Below, in pieces: positions 17,525 through 25,730 of a DNA stretch of 64,000 bases. The notes below the pieces were generated by a model that was given only the letters and a program-made list of their open reading frames with translations, did not search any database and was not told the origin of the DNA. Numbering within the stretch: position 1 is the first letter of the stretch; every line of letters starts with the position of its first letter. The stretch is from the NCBI RefSeq assembly GCF_014647415.1, contig NZ_BMPD01000001.1, positions 992,001 through 1,056,000 of the forward strand. The letters are read 5' to 3'. Origin of the DNA: Haloarcula sebkhae. GTDB lineage: Archaea > Halobacteriota > Halobacteria > Halobacteriales > Haloarculaceae. Made by a program: the position numbers and the translations under genes.

Positions 17525-18208
17525 ATGCGGAATGACTTCCCAGATAACTCAAAATGGCAGATAGCAGGGATTTCTCTTGGGTTGACTGTCGCTAGCGTAC
17601 TCGCAGCGCTTGCTATCGAGAGCATAGTTCGAATTGTCGTGGTGGAGTTGCATATCAGCGCATCGGCATTACTTCAGGTATTTCTGAACAAACAAGCGCA
17701 AGCCGGATTCCTTGTCGTTGCTTTGGGTTATCTTGCCATCAGACCAGCGTCGTCTCGATTCGTACAGATTCGTGTCCCATCAGTTGGCGACGTGGGCTGG
17801 CTGCTTGGCCTTCTCGCGTTGATTCCGGTAACGAGTGCAGCAAAGGGTGACTGGTGGTTGACCGAGTCCCTCCAAACCACGCCGCTACTATGGGCTGTGG
17901 TTTTCGTCGTCTGGTTTCTGGTAGCTGCCCCTGTAGAGGAACTCCTGTTTCGGGGAATTATTCAGACACAACTGACCGAACAGTTTCGAGCCCCCGTGGG
18001 AATTCTGGTCGCCGCTGGATTATTCGGACTCATGCACTTTTTATTTGCAATAACGCACAATGGTGGAACCCCTCTCTCTACAGGACTTGTCACCTTTGCC
18101 ATGGGGGGAGTATTTGGTACGGTATACCATCGGACCAATAACTTGGTTATACTGAGCCTTGGACACGCTCTATACTGGATATCACCTGCAGTTCTCTACT
18201 ACGTTTGA
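17525..18208 (+). CDS. CPBP-family intramembrane metalloprotease (Abi/CAAX type)
   Basis: A 227-residue multi-helix membrane protein. All CPBP motifs are present: EELLFRG (E-E-x3-R) near residue 140, FGLMHFL (F-x3-H) and a final HALYW. Relatives process prenylated proteins or bacteriocins; the archaeal substrate is unknown. The gene is visibly more AT-rich than its neighbours, with codons such as ATA, TTA and GGA, and is flanked by AT-rich DNA, suggesting acquisition by transfer. It stands alone and converges with hisG. Confidence 0.82.
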   Translation: MRNDFPDNSKWQIAGISLGLTVASVLAALAIESIVRIVVVELHISASALLQVFLNKQAQAGFLVVALGYLAIRPASSRFVQIRVPSVGDVGWLLGLLALIPVTSAAKGDWWLTESLQTTPLLWAVVFVVWFLVAAPVEELLFRGIIQTQLTEQFRAPVGILVAAGLFGLMHFLFAITHNGGTPLSTGLVTFAMGGVFGTVYHRTNNLVILSLGHALYWISPAVLYYV

Positions 18209-18319
18209 ATCCCAGATTGTAGTCCACACTATCAATAAAACCATGAAAAAAGCCATTCCGTTGCATATCGTCTACTGAATTGGACTCCTGCTCCGCGACC
18301 AATTCACAGCAAACTGGTA

Positions 18320-19168
18320 CTATTCCACCAGCCGCTCTATCTCCGTCACGAGGATATCGCTCGCGCCCACGTCCTTGAGCGAGCTAATCGTCTCGAAGAC
18401 GGCGCGCTCTTCGACGACGGCGTGGACGGCGAGCTGGTCGGAGCCGGCGATGTCCATCACAGTCGGACCACCCATGCCCGGAAGCACGTCTTCCACATCA
18501 TCGAGGGCGTCCTCGGGGGCGTTCATCATCAGATAGCGTTTGTCTTCGGCGGCAAGGACGGAGCCAAGCGCGGTGTCGACCTGCTGGACCTTCTCGTCGG
18601 CAGCGGTGTCCTCGCGAGCGAACAGGCGGACGGAGCTTTCGAGCACCTCGTCGACGACGGCCAGCCGGTTCATCCGGAGCGTGGTCCCCGTCGAGGTGAT
18701 GTCGACGATACCGTCGGCGATGTCGACGTGGGGGGTCAGTTCCGTTGCGCCGGACACCTCGGTCACGTCAACGTCGACGTCGACCCGGTCGAAGTACCGG
18801 CGGGTGATCTTGGGGAACTCCGTAGCGATGCGGCCGTCCTCGAAGTCGTAGACAGTCTCGATATCGCTCTCTTCCGGTGCGGCGAGGACGAGGCGACAGC
18901 GGCCGAAATCGAGGTCACGGAGTTCAACGAGGTCGTCGGCGTCGGACTCTCGAACCTGGTCGAGGCCGGTGATACCCACGTCGGCAGCGCCGTCCGCGAC
19001 GTACTCGGGGATGTCGGCGGCGCGGGCGTACAGGACGGTCACGTCCGGGTCGACTGTGTCGGCGTGCAGCTGGCGGTCGGCCCCGTCGACCAGATGGAGG
19101 CCGGCCCGTTCGAGCAGTTCCTCGCTTGGTTCGTGCAGGCGGCCCTTGTTGGGGACGGCGATTCGCAT
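18320..19168 (-). CDS. hisG: ATP phosphoribosyltransferase, long form
   Basis: A 282-residue enzyme for the first, committed step of histidine synthesis, joining ATP and PRPP. The N-terminus [19 protein letters not shown] is diagnostic, [10 protein letters not shown] follows, and the PRPP loop is [12 protein letters not shown]. The C-terminal ~75 residues ([23 protein letters not shown]) are the regulatory domain of the long form, which senses histidine, so no HisZ is needed. The ATG at 19168 is used; the 24 extra residues of the open frame are not HisG-like. It lies 68 bases after the MFS gene on the same strand. Confidence 0.95.
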   Translation of the reverse strand: MRIAVPNKGRLHEPSEELLERAGLHLVDGADRQLHADTVDPDVTVLYARAADIPEYVADGAADVGITGLDQVRESDADDLVELRDLDFGRCRLVLAAPEESDIETVYDFEDGRIATEFPKITRRYFDRVDVDVDVTEVSGATELTPHVDIADGIVDITSTGTTLRMNRLAVVDEVLESSVRLFAREDTAADEKVQQVDTALGSVLAAEDKRYLMMNAPEDALDDVEDVLPGMGGPTVMDIAGSDQLAVHAVVEERAVFETISSLKDVGASDILVTEIERLVE

Positions 19169-19236
19169 ACGCCTACTGGCAGGCCGCGGGGCAACTGTCT
19201 TTCCCCTCAGGCTGGCCGGGCCTGTGGGCGGAACTG

Positions 19237-20442
19237 TCACAGGCGGTCCCGGCGGGGGAGGACAACGAATGTAGCCGCAGCCAGCAGCGTCAGGCCAGCG
19301 AGACCGTAGAACGCGACGGCAAACAGGCCGCGGTCGGCGAGCAGGCCGACGGCTGTCGAGCCCAGCGAACTGATCGCGAAGAAGCCGGTCCGGAGCAGGC
19401 CCCAGCCGGTTCCTTCGGCGGCATCAGGCAGCGTGTCGACAATGTAGGCGTTGGCCAGCGGACCGACGCTCATCCGAACCCCGATGACGGCGGAGACGAT
19501 GGCCAGCGGCACTAGGCCGCGGACGGACGGAATGAGCGCGAGTGGAACGGTACTGACGAGGGCGACAGCGGTCAGAACCCTGGGCGTTCCGTATCGGTCG
19601 GCGAGCCGGCCGGTGATCGTCTGTGAGAGCGCGCCACCGACGAACAGCACCGAGAGAAGTGCCCCGGCGGTCCCCTGTGAGAGGCCCCGAACCGTGACCA
19701 GATACGTAGTGAGAAACGCTGTCACGGCCTGGAAGGCGAACAGCATCAGTGTTTTGCCCGAAACCGACAGCACGAGCCGGCGGTTCCGAAAGCCGGTGAG
19801 GGCTGTTCGGAGGTCCCGCCGGAGGCTCCGCTCGGACTCGCCGGTCGGACGGTCCGAGACCGAGAGCCAGAGCGCGCCGGCGACGAGCATGAACAGGGGA
19901 GCGGCGCTGGCAAGCGCCAGCCGCCAGCCGTACCGGGTCGTGACGAACGCGGCGACGGCGGGCAGTGCGGCCGCCCCGAGGGAGCCGGCAGCCATTACGA
20001 CACCGAAGGCGGTCCCCTCGCGGGCGTCGAATGTCCGTGAGAGAGCGGTCCCGCGGGTCGGGCCGTATAGCCCCGTCCCGAACCCGAACGCACCCGTTGC
20101 AATGAGGAACAGCGAGAACACCGGCGCGAAGAAGTAGCCCAGCAGCCCGACGCCCGACAGCAACGCTGCCGCCACCAGCAGCGTCCGCTCGCCGATCCGG
20201 TCGATCAACACCCCGGCCGGGAACTGCACTGCCGCGTACGTGAGCCAGAGCACCGTGACCGCGAGCCCTGCCTGTGCGTTCGAGATGACGAACTCCTCGC
20301 GTATCGTCGGCAGCACCGCAGGAACCACAAACCGCATCCCGAGGACGAGGAACCAGCCGGCAGCGACGGCAAGCAGCATTCGGCCTGGGCTTCCGTGCCG
20401 CATAGCGTTGACCCGTTGTCGGAGTTGCTCTGCCGCCGCCAT
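19237..20442 (-). CDS. major facilitator superfamily transporter
   Basis: A 401-residue protein with about twelve transmembrane helices in two six-helix halves. The MFS loop motif between helices 2 and 3 appears as [13 protein letters not shown], and its second-half counterpart as [13 protein letters not shown]. Likely a proton-driven exporter of drugs or metabolites; no substrate indicated. It diverges from the mtaD-like gene and runs into hisG. Confidence 0.85.
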   Translation of the reverse strand: MAAAEQLRQRVNAMRHGSPGRMLLAVAAGWFLVLGMRFVVPAVLPTIREEFVISNAQAGLAVTVLWLTYAAVQFPAGVLIDRIGERTLLVAAALLSGVGLLGYFFAPVFSLFLIATGAFGFGTGLYGPTRGTALSRTFDAREGTAFGVVMAAGSLGAAALPAVAAFVTTRYGWRLALASAAPLFMLVAGALWLSVSDRPTGESERSLRRDLRTALTGFRNRRLVLSVSGKTLMLFAFQAVTAFLTTYLVTVRGLSQGTAGALLSVLFVGGALSQTITGRLADRYGTPRVLTAVALVSTVPLALIPSVRGLVPLAIVSAVIGVRMSVGPLANAYIVDTLPDAAEGTGWGLLRTGFFAISSLGSTAVGLLADRGLFAVAFYGLAGLTLLAAATFVVLPRRDRL

Positions 20443-20565
20443 TCTCTAGCCGACCTGAACGCGCCGGAGCCGAAAGACCCCTGCGGAACAGGCACTGCTG
20501 TCACTGCGACACCGCAGAAAGACGTGCCAACACGCCACACAGCAGCGCTGTGGACCCGGCGAACT

Positions 20566-20590
20566 AAGGCCCGCGGTTGCGAAGCAACCG
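20566..20590 (+). promoter_or_regulatory. perfect GCGAAGC hairpin abutting the mtaD start
   Basis: CGGTTGC (20574-20580), loop GAA, GCAACCG (20584-20590): a perfect 7-base-pair dyad ending 2 bases before the ATG at 20593. An ACTAAGG string near 20566 is at TATA distance, so if the mRNA is leaderless the dyad lies between TATA and the start site; otherwise it would cap the translation start. Confidence 0.5.
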
Positions 20591-20592
20591 GC

Positions 20593-21891
20593 ATGAGCGA
20601 ACTTCTCGTTACCGGCGGGCAGGTCCTTCGGCCGGACATGACCGTCGAGCGCGCGGACGTACTGGTTTCACAGGACAGCGGCGATATTGTGGCGGTTGAC
20701 GAGCCGGGGGCACTGGACGGCGACGACGAACTCGACGCCAACGACGGCTTAGTCATCCCCGGTCTGGTCAACGCCCACACCCACGTCGCGATGACACTGC
20801 TTCGCGGTCTTGCGGACGACAAGCCCCTCAACACCTGGCTACAGGAGGATGTCTGGCCCGTCGAAGCGGAACTGACTGCCGACGACATCCGCGCCGGGGC
20901 GGAACTCGGGCTGGTCGAAATGATCCGGTCGGGGACGACAGCACTGTCGGACATGTACTTCGAGGTCGAGGAGATCGCAGACGCAGTCGACCAAGCTGGG
21001 ATGCGAGCAGTGCTGGGTTTCACCGCAGTCACCGTCGGCAAGGACGACGAGGCCGCGCGGTCTGACCTCCAAGAGAGCCTCGACGTGGCGCGGAAACTTG
21101 AGGGTGCGGCTGATGGACGGGTTCGGACGACGTTCCAGCCGCACTCGCTCACGACCGTCGGCGAGGAGTACCTCAGTGAGTTCGTCCCGCAGGCCCTCGA
21201 CGACGACCTATCGATCCACTTGCACGCCAACGAGACGCGCGACGAGGTGACGCCTATCGTCGACGAACACGGACAGCGCCCGCTCGCCTACGCCGACGAT
21301 ATCGGCCTGCTCGACGGCGACACGTACGTGGCCCACGGCGTCTACGTCGACGACAGCGAAATCGACCTGCTGGCCGAGACTGGCACCGGCGTTGCTCACT
21401 GTCCGGCCTCGAACATGAAACTCGCCAGCGGGATGGCCCCGGTGCAGGACCTGCTGGACGCTGGCGTCACCGTGGGTATCGGAACCGACGGCGCGGCCTC
21501 GAACAACGACCTCGACATGTTCGACGAGATGCGCGACGCGGCGATGATCGGCAAGCTCGCGGCCGACGACGCCAGCGCGGTCGACGCTGGCACCGTCGTC
21601 GAGATGGCGACGGCGAACGGCGCGGCCCTGCTTGGCTTCGACAGCGGCCGCATCGAAGCCGGCGCGAACGCCGACCTAGCGGTCATCGACCTCGACGCCC
21701 CGCACCTGACGCCGGCCCACGACCTCGTCTCGCACCTTGCCTACGCCGTCCACGGGAGCGACGTGTGCCACACGGTCTGTGACGGCGAGGTCCTCATGCG
21801 GGACCGCACTGTCGAGGTGTTCGACGAGGGAGCCGTCCGCGAACGGGCGAGCGAGCACGCGGCCGCACTGGTCGAACGAGCCGGCGACTGA
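20593..21891 (+). CDS. mtaD: amidohydrolase: 5-methylthioadenosine/S-adenosylhomocysteine or 5'-deoxyadenosine deaminase
   Basis: A 432-residue metal-dependent deaminase of the MtaD/DadD type that converts SAH, MTA or 5'-deoxyadenosine to the inosine forms. Metal ligands are in GLVNAHTHVAMT (H-x-H), IHLHANE, a following His in TYVAHGVYV, and Asp in GIGTDGAASNND. The closing beta-domain carries ADLAVIDLDAP. The ATG at 20593 gives MSELLVTGGQVL. It lies about 1.2 kb upstream of ahcY on the same strand, so the two SAH-removing routes are neighbours. Exact substrate preference is not readable. Confidence 0.85.
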   Translation: MSELLVTGGQVLRPDMTVERADVLVSQDSGDIVAVDEPGALDGDDELDANDGLVIPGLVNAHTHVAMTLLRGLADDKPLNTWLQEDVWPVEAELTADDIRAGAELGLVEMIRSGTTALSDMYFEVEEIADAVDQAGMRAVLGFTAVTVGKDDEAARSDLQESLDVARKLEGAADGRVRTTFQPHSLTTVGEEYLSEFVPQALDDDLSIHLHANETRDEVTPIVDEHGQRPLAYADDIGLLDGDTYVAHGVYVDDSEIDLLAETGTGVAHCPASNMKLASGMAPVQDLLDAGVTVGIGTDGAASNNDLDMFDEMRDAAMIGKLAADDASAVDAGTVVEMATANGAALLGFDSGRIEAGANADLAVIDLDAPHLTPAHDLVSHLAYAVHGSDVCHTVCDGEVLMRDRTVEVFDEGAVRERASEHAAALVERAGD

Positions 21892-21971
21892 ACAGACGGA
21901 ATAAACGCTGATAGGGAGTTTTAAACGGTATAAATTCGTCTCAGCCGGTATTTTTGAACGCGCAAACGGCC

Positions 21972-22003
21972 TGAACGGGATGAACGGGAGGGGGTGTTTA
22001 TCG
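21972..22003 (+). promoter_or_regulatory. tandem 9-mer and TATA box before the secreted glycoprotein gene
   Basis: TGAACGGGA occurs twice back to back (21972-21980 and 21981-21989), directly before a GTTTATCG box (about 21996-22003) that is about 30 bases before the ATG at 22030. A second TATA-like string (GTATAAAT) lies near 21930. The tandem repeat is placed where haloarchaeal activators bind. Confidence 0.45.
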
Positions 22004-22029
22004 CTCTCTCGGCGAACCAATTGGCTACG

Positions 22030-23037
22030 ATGCGCACCAAACTCTTTGCACTGTACGCCGCTGTCGGACTGACCTTGCTGGCCGTCGGTCCGGGACTGGC
22101 GGCCGCTGCGGACTCGGCCGGCAACACTGGCGCGGGGAACACCCTCGCGGTCGGTGTCGCACAGGCTGACGACGGCAGCGCGACGGTATCAGTCACACAG
22201 AACGAGACGGGCGTTGAGAACGCCTCAGTTGCCGTGGCGACGGCTGACAATACCTCCTACGCCGGAACCGGCAACTACACCACCGACAGCAATGGGACGG
22301 TTGGACTGCCCGCCCCCGAGCAGAACGTGACGGTCGACGTGACGGCGACGGCCGACAATCACACCGCAACGACGACGGCGGACCTGACCGTCGCGCCGAC
22401 GAACGTCACCAACGTGACCGAGTTCGACACCTTCGGACTCGAAGTATCGGCCTACGTGAACGACCTGTTGAGCGACGAGAACCGGACTGGCGGTATCGGC
22501 CCGGCCGTCGCCAGCTTCGTGACGGCGAACAACCCCGGCAACGCGCCGGACCACGCCGGCCCGCCCGCACACGTCACTGGTGAGAACGAGTCCGAGGACA
22601 ACGAGACCCACCCCAGCGAACGACAGGGTCCGCCGGCGGACATCTTCGGTGACGACGAGAACGAGACTGAAAACGAGACAGACGACCGCCGCGGCCCGCC
22701 AGAGGACGCCGGACCGCCCGAAAACCGCGGTCCGGACAGCGATGACGCGGAGAACGAAACTGATGACAAAAACGAGACGGACGACGACCGTCGTGGTCCG
22801 CCCGAAGACGCTGGGCCGCCCGAGGACCGCGATGACGACGACGTGGAGAACGAGACTGAAGACGACGAGAACGAAACCGAGGAACCGGAAGACGAGACGG
22901 AAGACGCGGTAGAAGACGAGACCGAAGAGCAAGATGAGGACGACGATGCTGACGACGGCAACGACAGCGACGACGATGACGACGGTGACCGTGGCCGACC
23001 GGACGACGCTGGTCCGCCGGACGACCGCGGTAACTGA
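22030..23037 (+). CDS. secreted, highly acidic, Asn-glycosylation-rich repeat protein
   Basis: A 335-residue protein with a Sec signal peptide (MRTKLFALYAAVGLTLLAVG, cleavage near residue 27 after AAA). Residues about 30-135 look like a beta-rich, Ig-like domain with many N-x-T sites. The rest is low complexity: repeated NET sequons in Glu/Asp runs and about three copies of a GPPEDAGPPEDRG-like unit. There is no C-terminal anchor, so it may be released or bound by charge. Function unknown; a role in surface hydration or cation binding is only a guess. It separates mtaD from ahcY. Confidence 0.75.
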   Translation: MRTKLFALYAAVGLTLLAVGPGLAAAADSAGNTGAGNTLAVGVAQADDGSATVSVTQNETGVENASVAVATADNTSYAGTGNYTTDSNGTVGLPAPEQNVTVDVTATADNHTATTTADLTVAPTNVTNVTEFDTFGLEVSAYVNDLLSDENRTGGIGPAVASFVTANNPGNAPDHAGPPAHVTGENESEDNETHPSERQGPPADIFGDDENETENETDDRRGPPEDAGPPENRGPDSDDAENETDDKNETDDDRRGPPEDAGPPEDRDDDDVENETEDDENETEEPEDETEDAVEDETEEQDEDDDADDGNDSDDDDDGDRGRPDDAGPPDDRGN

Positions 23038-23081
23038 GCGGCTTCGGTAGCGTTTTAGGAACTCTCTTCCTCTATCGTGGC

Positions 23082-24359
23082 ATGACGACGCCTATTTCCG
23101 AGCGACTTGACGACCTCGACGAGGCTCGCGACTCCGGCCGCCGGAAGATGGACTGGGCCATCCAGCACATGCCCATCTGCGGCGCGCTCCGCGAGGAGTT
23201 CGAGACCGAGCAGCCCTTCGCTGGCGAACGCATTGGCATGGCGATGCACGTCGAAGCCAAGACCGCCGTCCTCGCGGAAATCCTCGCGGTCGGTGGTGCG
23301 GAAGTCGCCATCACCGGCTGTAATCCGCTCTCGACCCACGACGATGTGAGTGCTGCACTCGACGCCGTCGATGGTATCACCTCCTACGCCGAGCGCGGCG
23401 TCGACGACGAGGAGTACTACGAGGCTATCGAGGCTGTCATCGGCCACAAGCCGACCATCACCGTCGACGACGGGATGGACCTCGTCGCGGCCATCCACGA
23501 GGACTATCCGGAACTCATCGACACCATCATCGGCGGGGCGGAGGAGACGACGACCGGTGTCCACCGACTGCGCGCGATGGACGATGACGGCGAACTCGAC
23601 TACCCCGTCTTCGCGGTCAACGACACGCCGATGAAACGCCTGTTCGATAACGTCCACGGCACCGGCGAATCCTCACTGGCCTCGATTGCGATGACGACGA
23701 ACCTCTCGTGGGCCGGCAAGACCGTCGTCGTCTCCGGGTACGGTGACTGCGGCAAAGGTGTCGCGAAGAAAGCCAGCGGCCAGAACGCCGACGTGATAGT
23801 CACCGAAGTCGAGCCCCGTCGCGCGCTCGAAGCGCACATGGAAGGCTACGAGGTCAAGCCGATGGCCGAAGCCGCCGCCGAAGGCGACGTGTTCATCACG
23901 ACGACCGGCAACCGCGATGTCATCGTCGAGGAGCACTTCGAGGCGATGCAGGACGGCGTCCTGCTCGCCAACGCCGGCCACTTCGACGTGGAGGTCGACC
24001 TCGACGCACTGTCGGACCTCGCCGTCGACACCTACGAGGCCCGCGACGGCGTCCAGACCTACGAGATGGCCGACGGCCGCCGCCTGAACGTGCTGGCCGA
24101 GGGCCGTCTGGTCAACCTTGCGACGCCAATCGCACTGGGCCACCCCGTCGAGGTGATGGACCAGAGCTTCGGCGTGCAGGCCGTCTGCGTCCGTGAACTG
24201 GTCGAGAACGGTGACGACTACGAGGCCGGTGTCCACGCTGTTCCTGACCGACTCGACAAGGAGGTCGCGGAGATCAAACTCGACGCCGAGGGCGTCGAAT
24301 TCGATTCGCTGACCGATACGCAGGCCGAGTACATGGATTCCTGGCAGCACGGGACGTAG
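23082..24359 (+). CDS. ahcY: adenosylhomocysteinase (SAH hydrolase)
   Basis: A 425-residue NAD-dependent enzyme that splits S-adenosylhomocysteine into adenosine and homocysteine. The NAD site is VVVSGYGDCGKGVAKKA (G-x-G-x2-G-x-G), and NDTPMKRLFDNVHGTGES holds substrate and cofactor residues. The C-terminus ends in the conserved YMDSWQHGT. A TTTTAGG box lies about 24 bases before the ATG. Together with the upstream deaminase it keeps SAH from inhibiting methyltransferases. Confidence 0.95.
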   Translation: MTTPISERLDDLDEARDSGRRKMDWAIQHMPICGALREEFETEQPFAGERIGMAMHVEAKTAVLAEILAVGGAEVAITGCNPLSTHDDVSAALDAVDGITSYAERGVDDEEYYEAIEAVIGHKPTITVDDGMDLVAAIHEDYPELIDTIIGGAEETTTGVHRLRAMDDDGELDYPVFAVNDTPMKRLFDNVHGTGESSLASIAMTTNLSWAGKTVVVSGYGDCGKGVAKKASGQNADVIVTEVEPRRALEAHMEGYEVKPMAEAAAEGDVFITTTGNRDVIVEEHFEAMQDGVLLANAGHFDVEVDLDALSDLAVDTYEARDGVQTYEMADGRRLNVLAEGRLVNLATPIALGHPVEVMDQSFGVQAVCVRELVENGDDYEAGVHAVPDRLDKEVAEIKLDAEGVEFDSLTDTQAEYMDSWQHGT

Positions 24360-24360
24360 G

Positions 24361-24389
24361 GCGGGGCGCGACCGCAGGAAGTGGCCCGC
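24361..24389 (+). terminator. possible stem-loop after ahcY
   Basis: GCGGG (24361-24365) can pair with CCCGC (24385-24389) directly after the ahcY stop. There is no T-run, so this is at most a weak 3'-end structure. Confidence 0.25.
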
Positions 24390-24399
24390 CAGACGCGCA

Positions 24400-24584
24400 G
24401 CGGTGACCGAAGGGAACCGCGAGCAGTAGCGATATCCGAGCGGAGCGAGGATATCGAACCGGAACGGGGAGCGAAGCGACCCGTGGCGGACATAGAGTGG
24501 GTCGAACGGAGCGAGAACCACTAACAGGTCGAACGGCGAAGCCGTGAGACGTAGGGTGGCCCCCGAGCGTAGCGAGAGGTCGCC
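24400..24584 (+). repeat. array of six hairpins with a shared GA-NN-GNA-NN-GA core
   Basis: Six inverted repeats follow one another after ahcY: 24400-24420, 24430-24456, 24464-24484, 24496-24522, 24528-24550 and 24555-24584. Each has a central GNA triloop (GAA, GGA, GAA, GGA, GAA, GTA). Each also has GA on both sides, set so the two GA dinucleotides face each other (tandem G-A mismatches), then an outer stem. The outer stems differ completely in sequence (GCGGT, CGATATCC, ACGGG and so on) yet stay self-complementary. The fourth and sixth carry one or two mismatches. In the fifth, five base pairs separate triloop and GA pair. Function unknown. Confidence 0.7.
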
Positions 24585-24706
24585 AAACTGCGGGCGGCGA
24601 CCGACGGAATTGACACGGAATAACCGAGCGGGCTCCTGTCGTGAGTCGGGGTGTCAACATCGGTTTGCGACACCACGATAATTACCATCGGCGCTGATGT
24701 CTGCGT
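24585..24706 (+). other. rest of the intergenic region before the acyltransferase
   Basis: No gene seen. A GATAATTACC string near 24674 is at TATA distance from the ATG at 24707. Confidence 0.35.
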
Positions 24707-25162
24707 ATGGCTGTCCACGAGACCGCGCAGATCGAGAATGCGACGCTGGGAGCCGTCGAGATTCGAGAATTCGTGACAATCCACGACGCCGAGATAGATG
24801 ACGGCGTCCAGATTTACGAGGGGGCCTCGATCAAGAAGGCAACCATCCACGGCCCGACCGATATCAACGCAAACGCCTACGTCGAGAACGCAACGGTCGG
24901 CGAGTCCGTCCAGATCGGCCCCAACGCCTCCATCGTCGGCGTGACCCACGACCTCACCGACGCCGGCATGGAGTTCCAGAACGACACGTTCGACGAGACA
25001 GTCATCGAGAACGGGGCTTTCGTCGGCGCTGGCGCGGTAGTCCTCCCGGGCGTCACGGTCGGCGAAAACGCCGTTGTCGGGGCTGGAACTACTGTAACCG
25101 AAGATGTCCCGTCCGAGACTGTGGTCCGGAGCGCCACGGAAACGGTACAGCGCTCCCTATGA
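24707..25162 (+). CDS. left-handed beta-helix acyltransferase (hexapeptide-repeat family)
   Basis: A 151-residue protein built of hexapeptide repeats ([LIV]-G-x4), such as VGESVQIGPNASIVG, then GAFVGAGAVVLPGVTVGENAVVGAGTTVTEDV across two glycine-rich blocks. The fold forms trimers that acetylate sugars or act as gamma-type carbonic anhydrases. The metal histidines of a carbonic anhydrase are not clear here, so an acyltransferase is more likely. Substrate unknown. It stands alone. Confidence 0.75.
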   Translation: MAVHETAQIENATLGAVEIREFVTIHDAEIDDGVQIYEGASIKKATIHGPTDINANAYVENATVGESVQIGPNASIVGVTHDLTDAGMEFQNDTFDETVIENGAFVGAGAVVLPGVTVGENAVVGAGTTVTEDVPSETVVRSATETVQRSL

Positions 25163-25296
25163 GCCGGGACAAAACACTGGTCTCCATTTCCCGGTGAACG
25201 GGTTGCCCACCGCGACCGATCGGCCGGGCGGGGGTACTCGTTTCACACAGACACAGAACCGCGTGCTTCGTTGGTGTCGCCGACCGTCGATTAGTC

Positions 25297-25449
25297 CTAC
25301 TCGTTTACGTCGACGAAAACTGTCGACTGAATCCACGCAGACGGGTTCTCCGGGTCGCCGATGTGGGCGACCGTATCCACGCCAACATCGTACTCTTCGA
25401 ACGTCGCTCTGATGCCCTCTTGTGAATCGGTGTCGTGCTCGTGCGTCAT
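25297..25449 (-). CDS. small conserved-type acidic protein, 50 aa
   Basis: Begins MTHEHDTDSQEGIRATFEEY and ends STVFVDVNE. A compact acidic sequence with an amphipathic helix and a C-terminal strand, typical of short haloarchaeal proteins. The longer frame (to 25749) adds Arg/Pro-rich shadow sequence, so the ATG at 25449 is chosen. Function unknown. Confidence 0.6.
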   Translation of the reverse strand: MTHEHDTDSQEGIRATFEEYDVGVDTVAHIGDPENPSAWIQSTVFVDVNE

Positions 25450-25730
25450 CGGTGTGTTCCGTGTGTCGTTTGGCAGTTCCCTCGTCGCGAATGACTGCAC
25501 TGGTCCAGTTGCCCGACCGGACCGGGTGCCGTCGCCGACCCGCGCGTCCTTACCACACTTCACCAATAGCGAGTGGCGGGCATCCGTCTGTCTACTAGCT
25601 GTATTCACCCGTCGCCGGGCCACCTCTATATGTATAGCCCCACAGTCTGGCCGCTCTCGTTGTCGGGAATCCGACACCGATCGTCCCGGTGACGGCAATT
25701 TTATTCGCTCCCATCCGAAAGGTGGTGGCA
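25450..25730 (+). promoter_or_regulatory. intergenic region with priL promoter
   Basis: 281 bases without a gene. ATTTTATTCG near 25697 lies about 28-30 bases before the priL ATG. A CTATATGTATA string near 25628 is a second AT-rich site of unknown use. Confidence 0.4.

Noticed and set aside
24400-24584. CRISPR array reading of the hairpin cluster
   Set aside because: Units have no constant repeat sequence or spacer size and no cas genes are near; only the structure is repeated.
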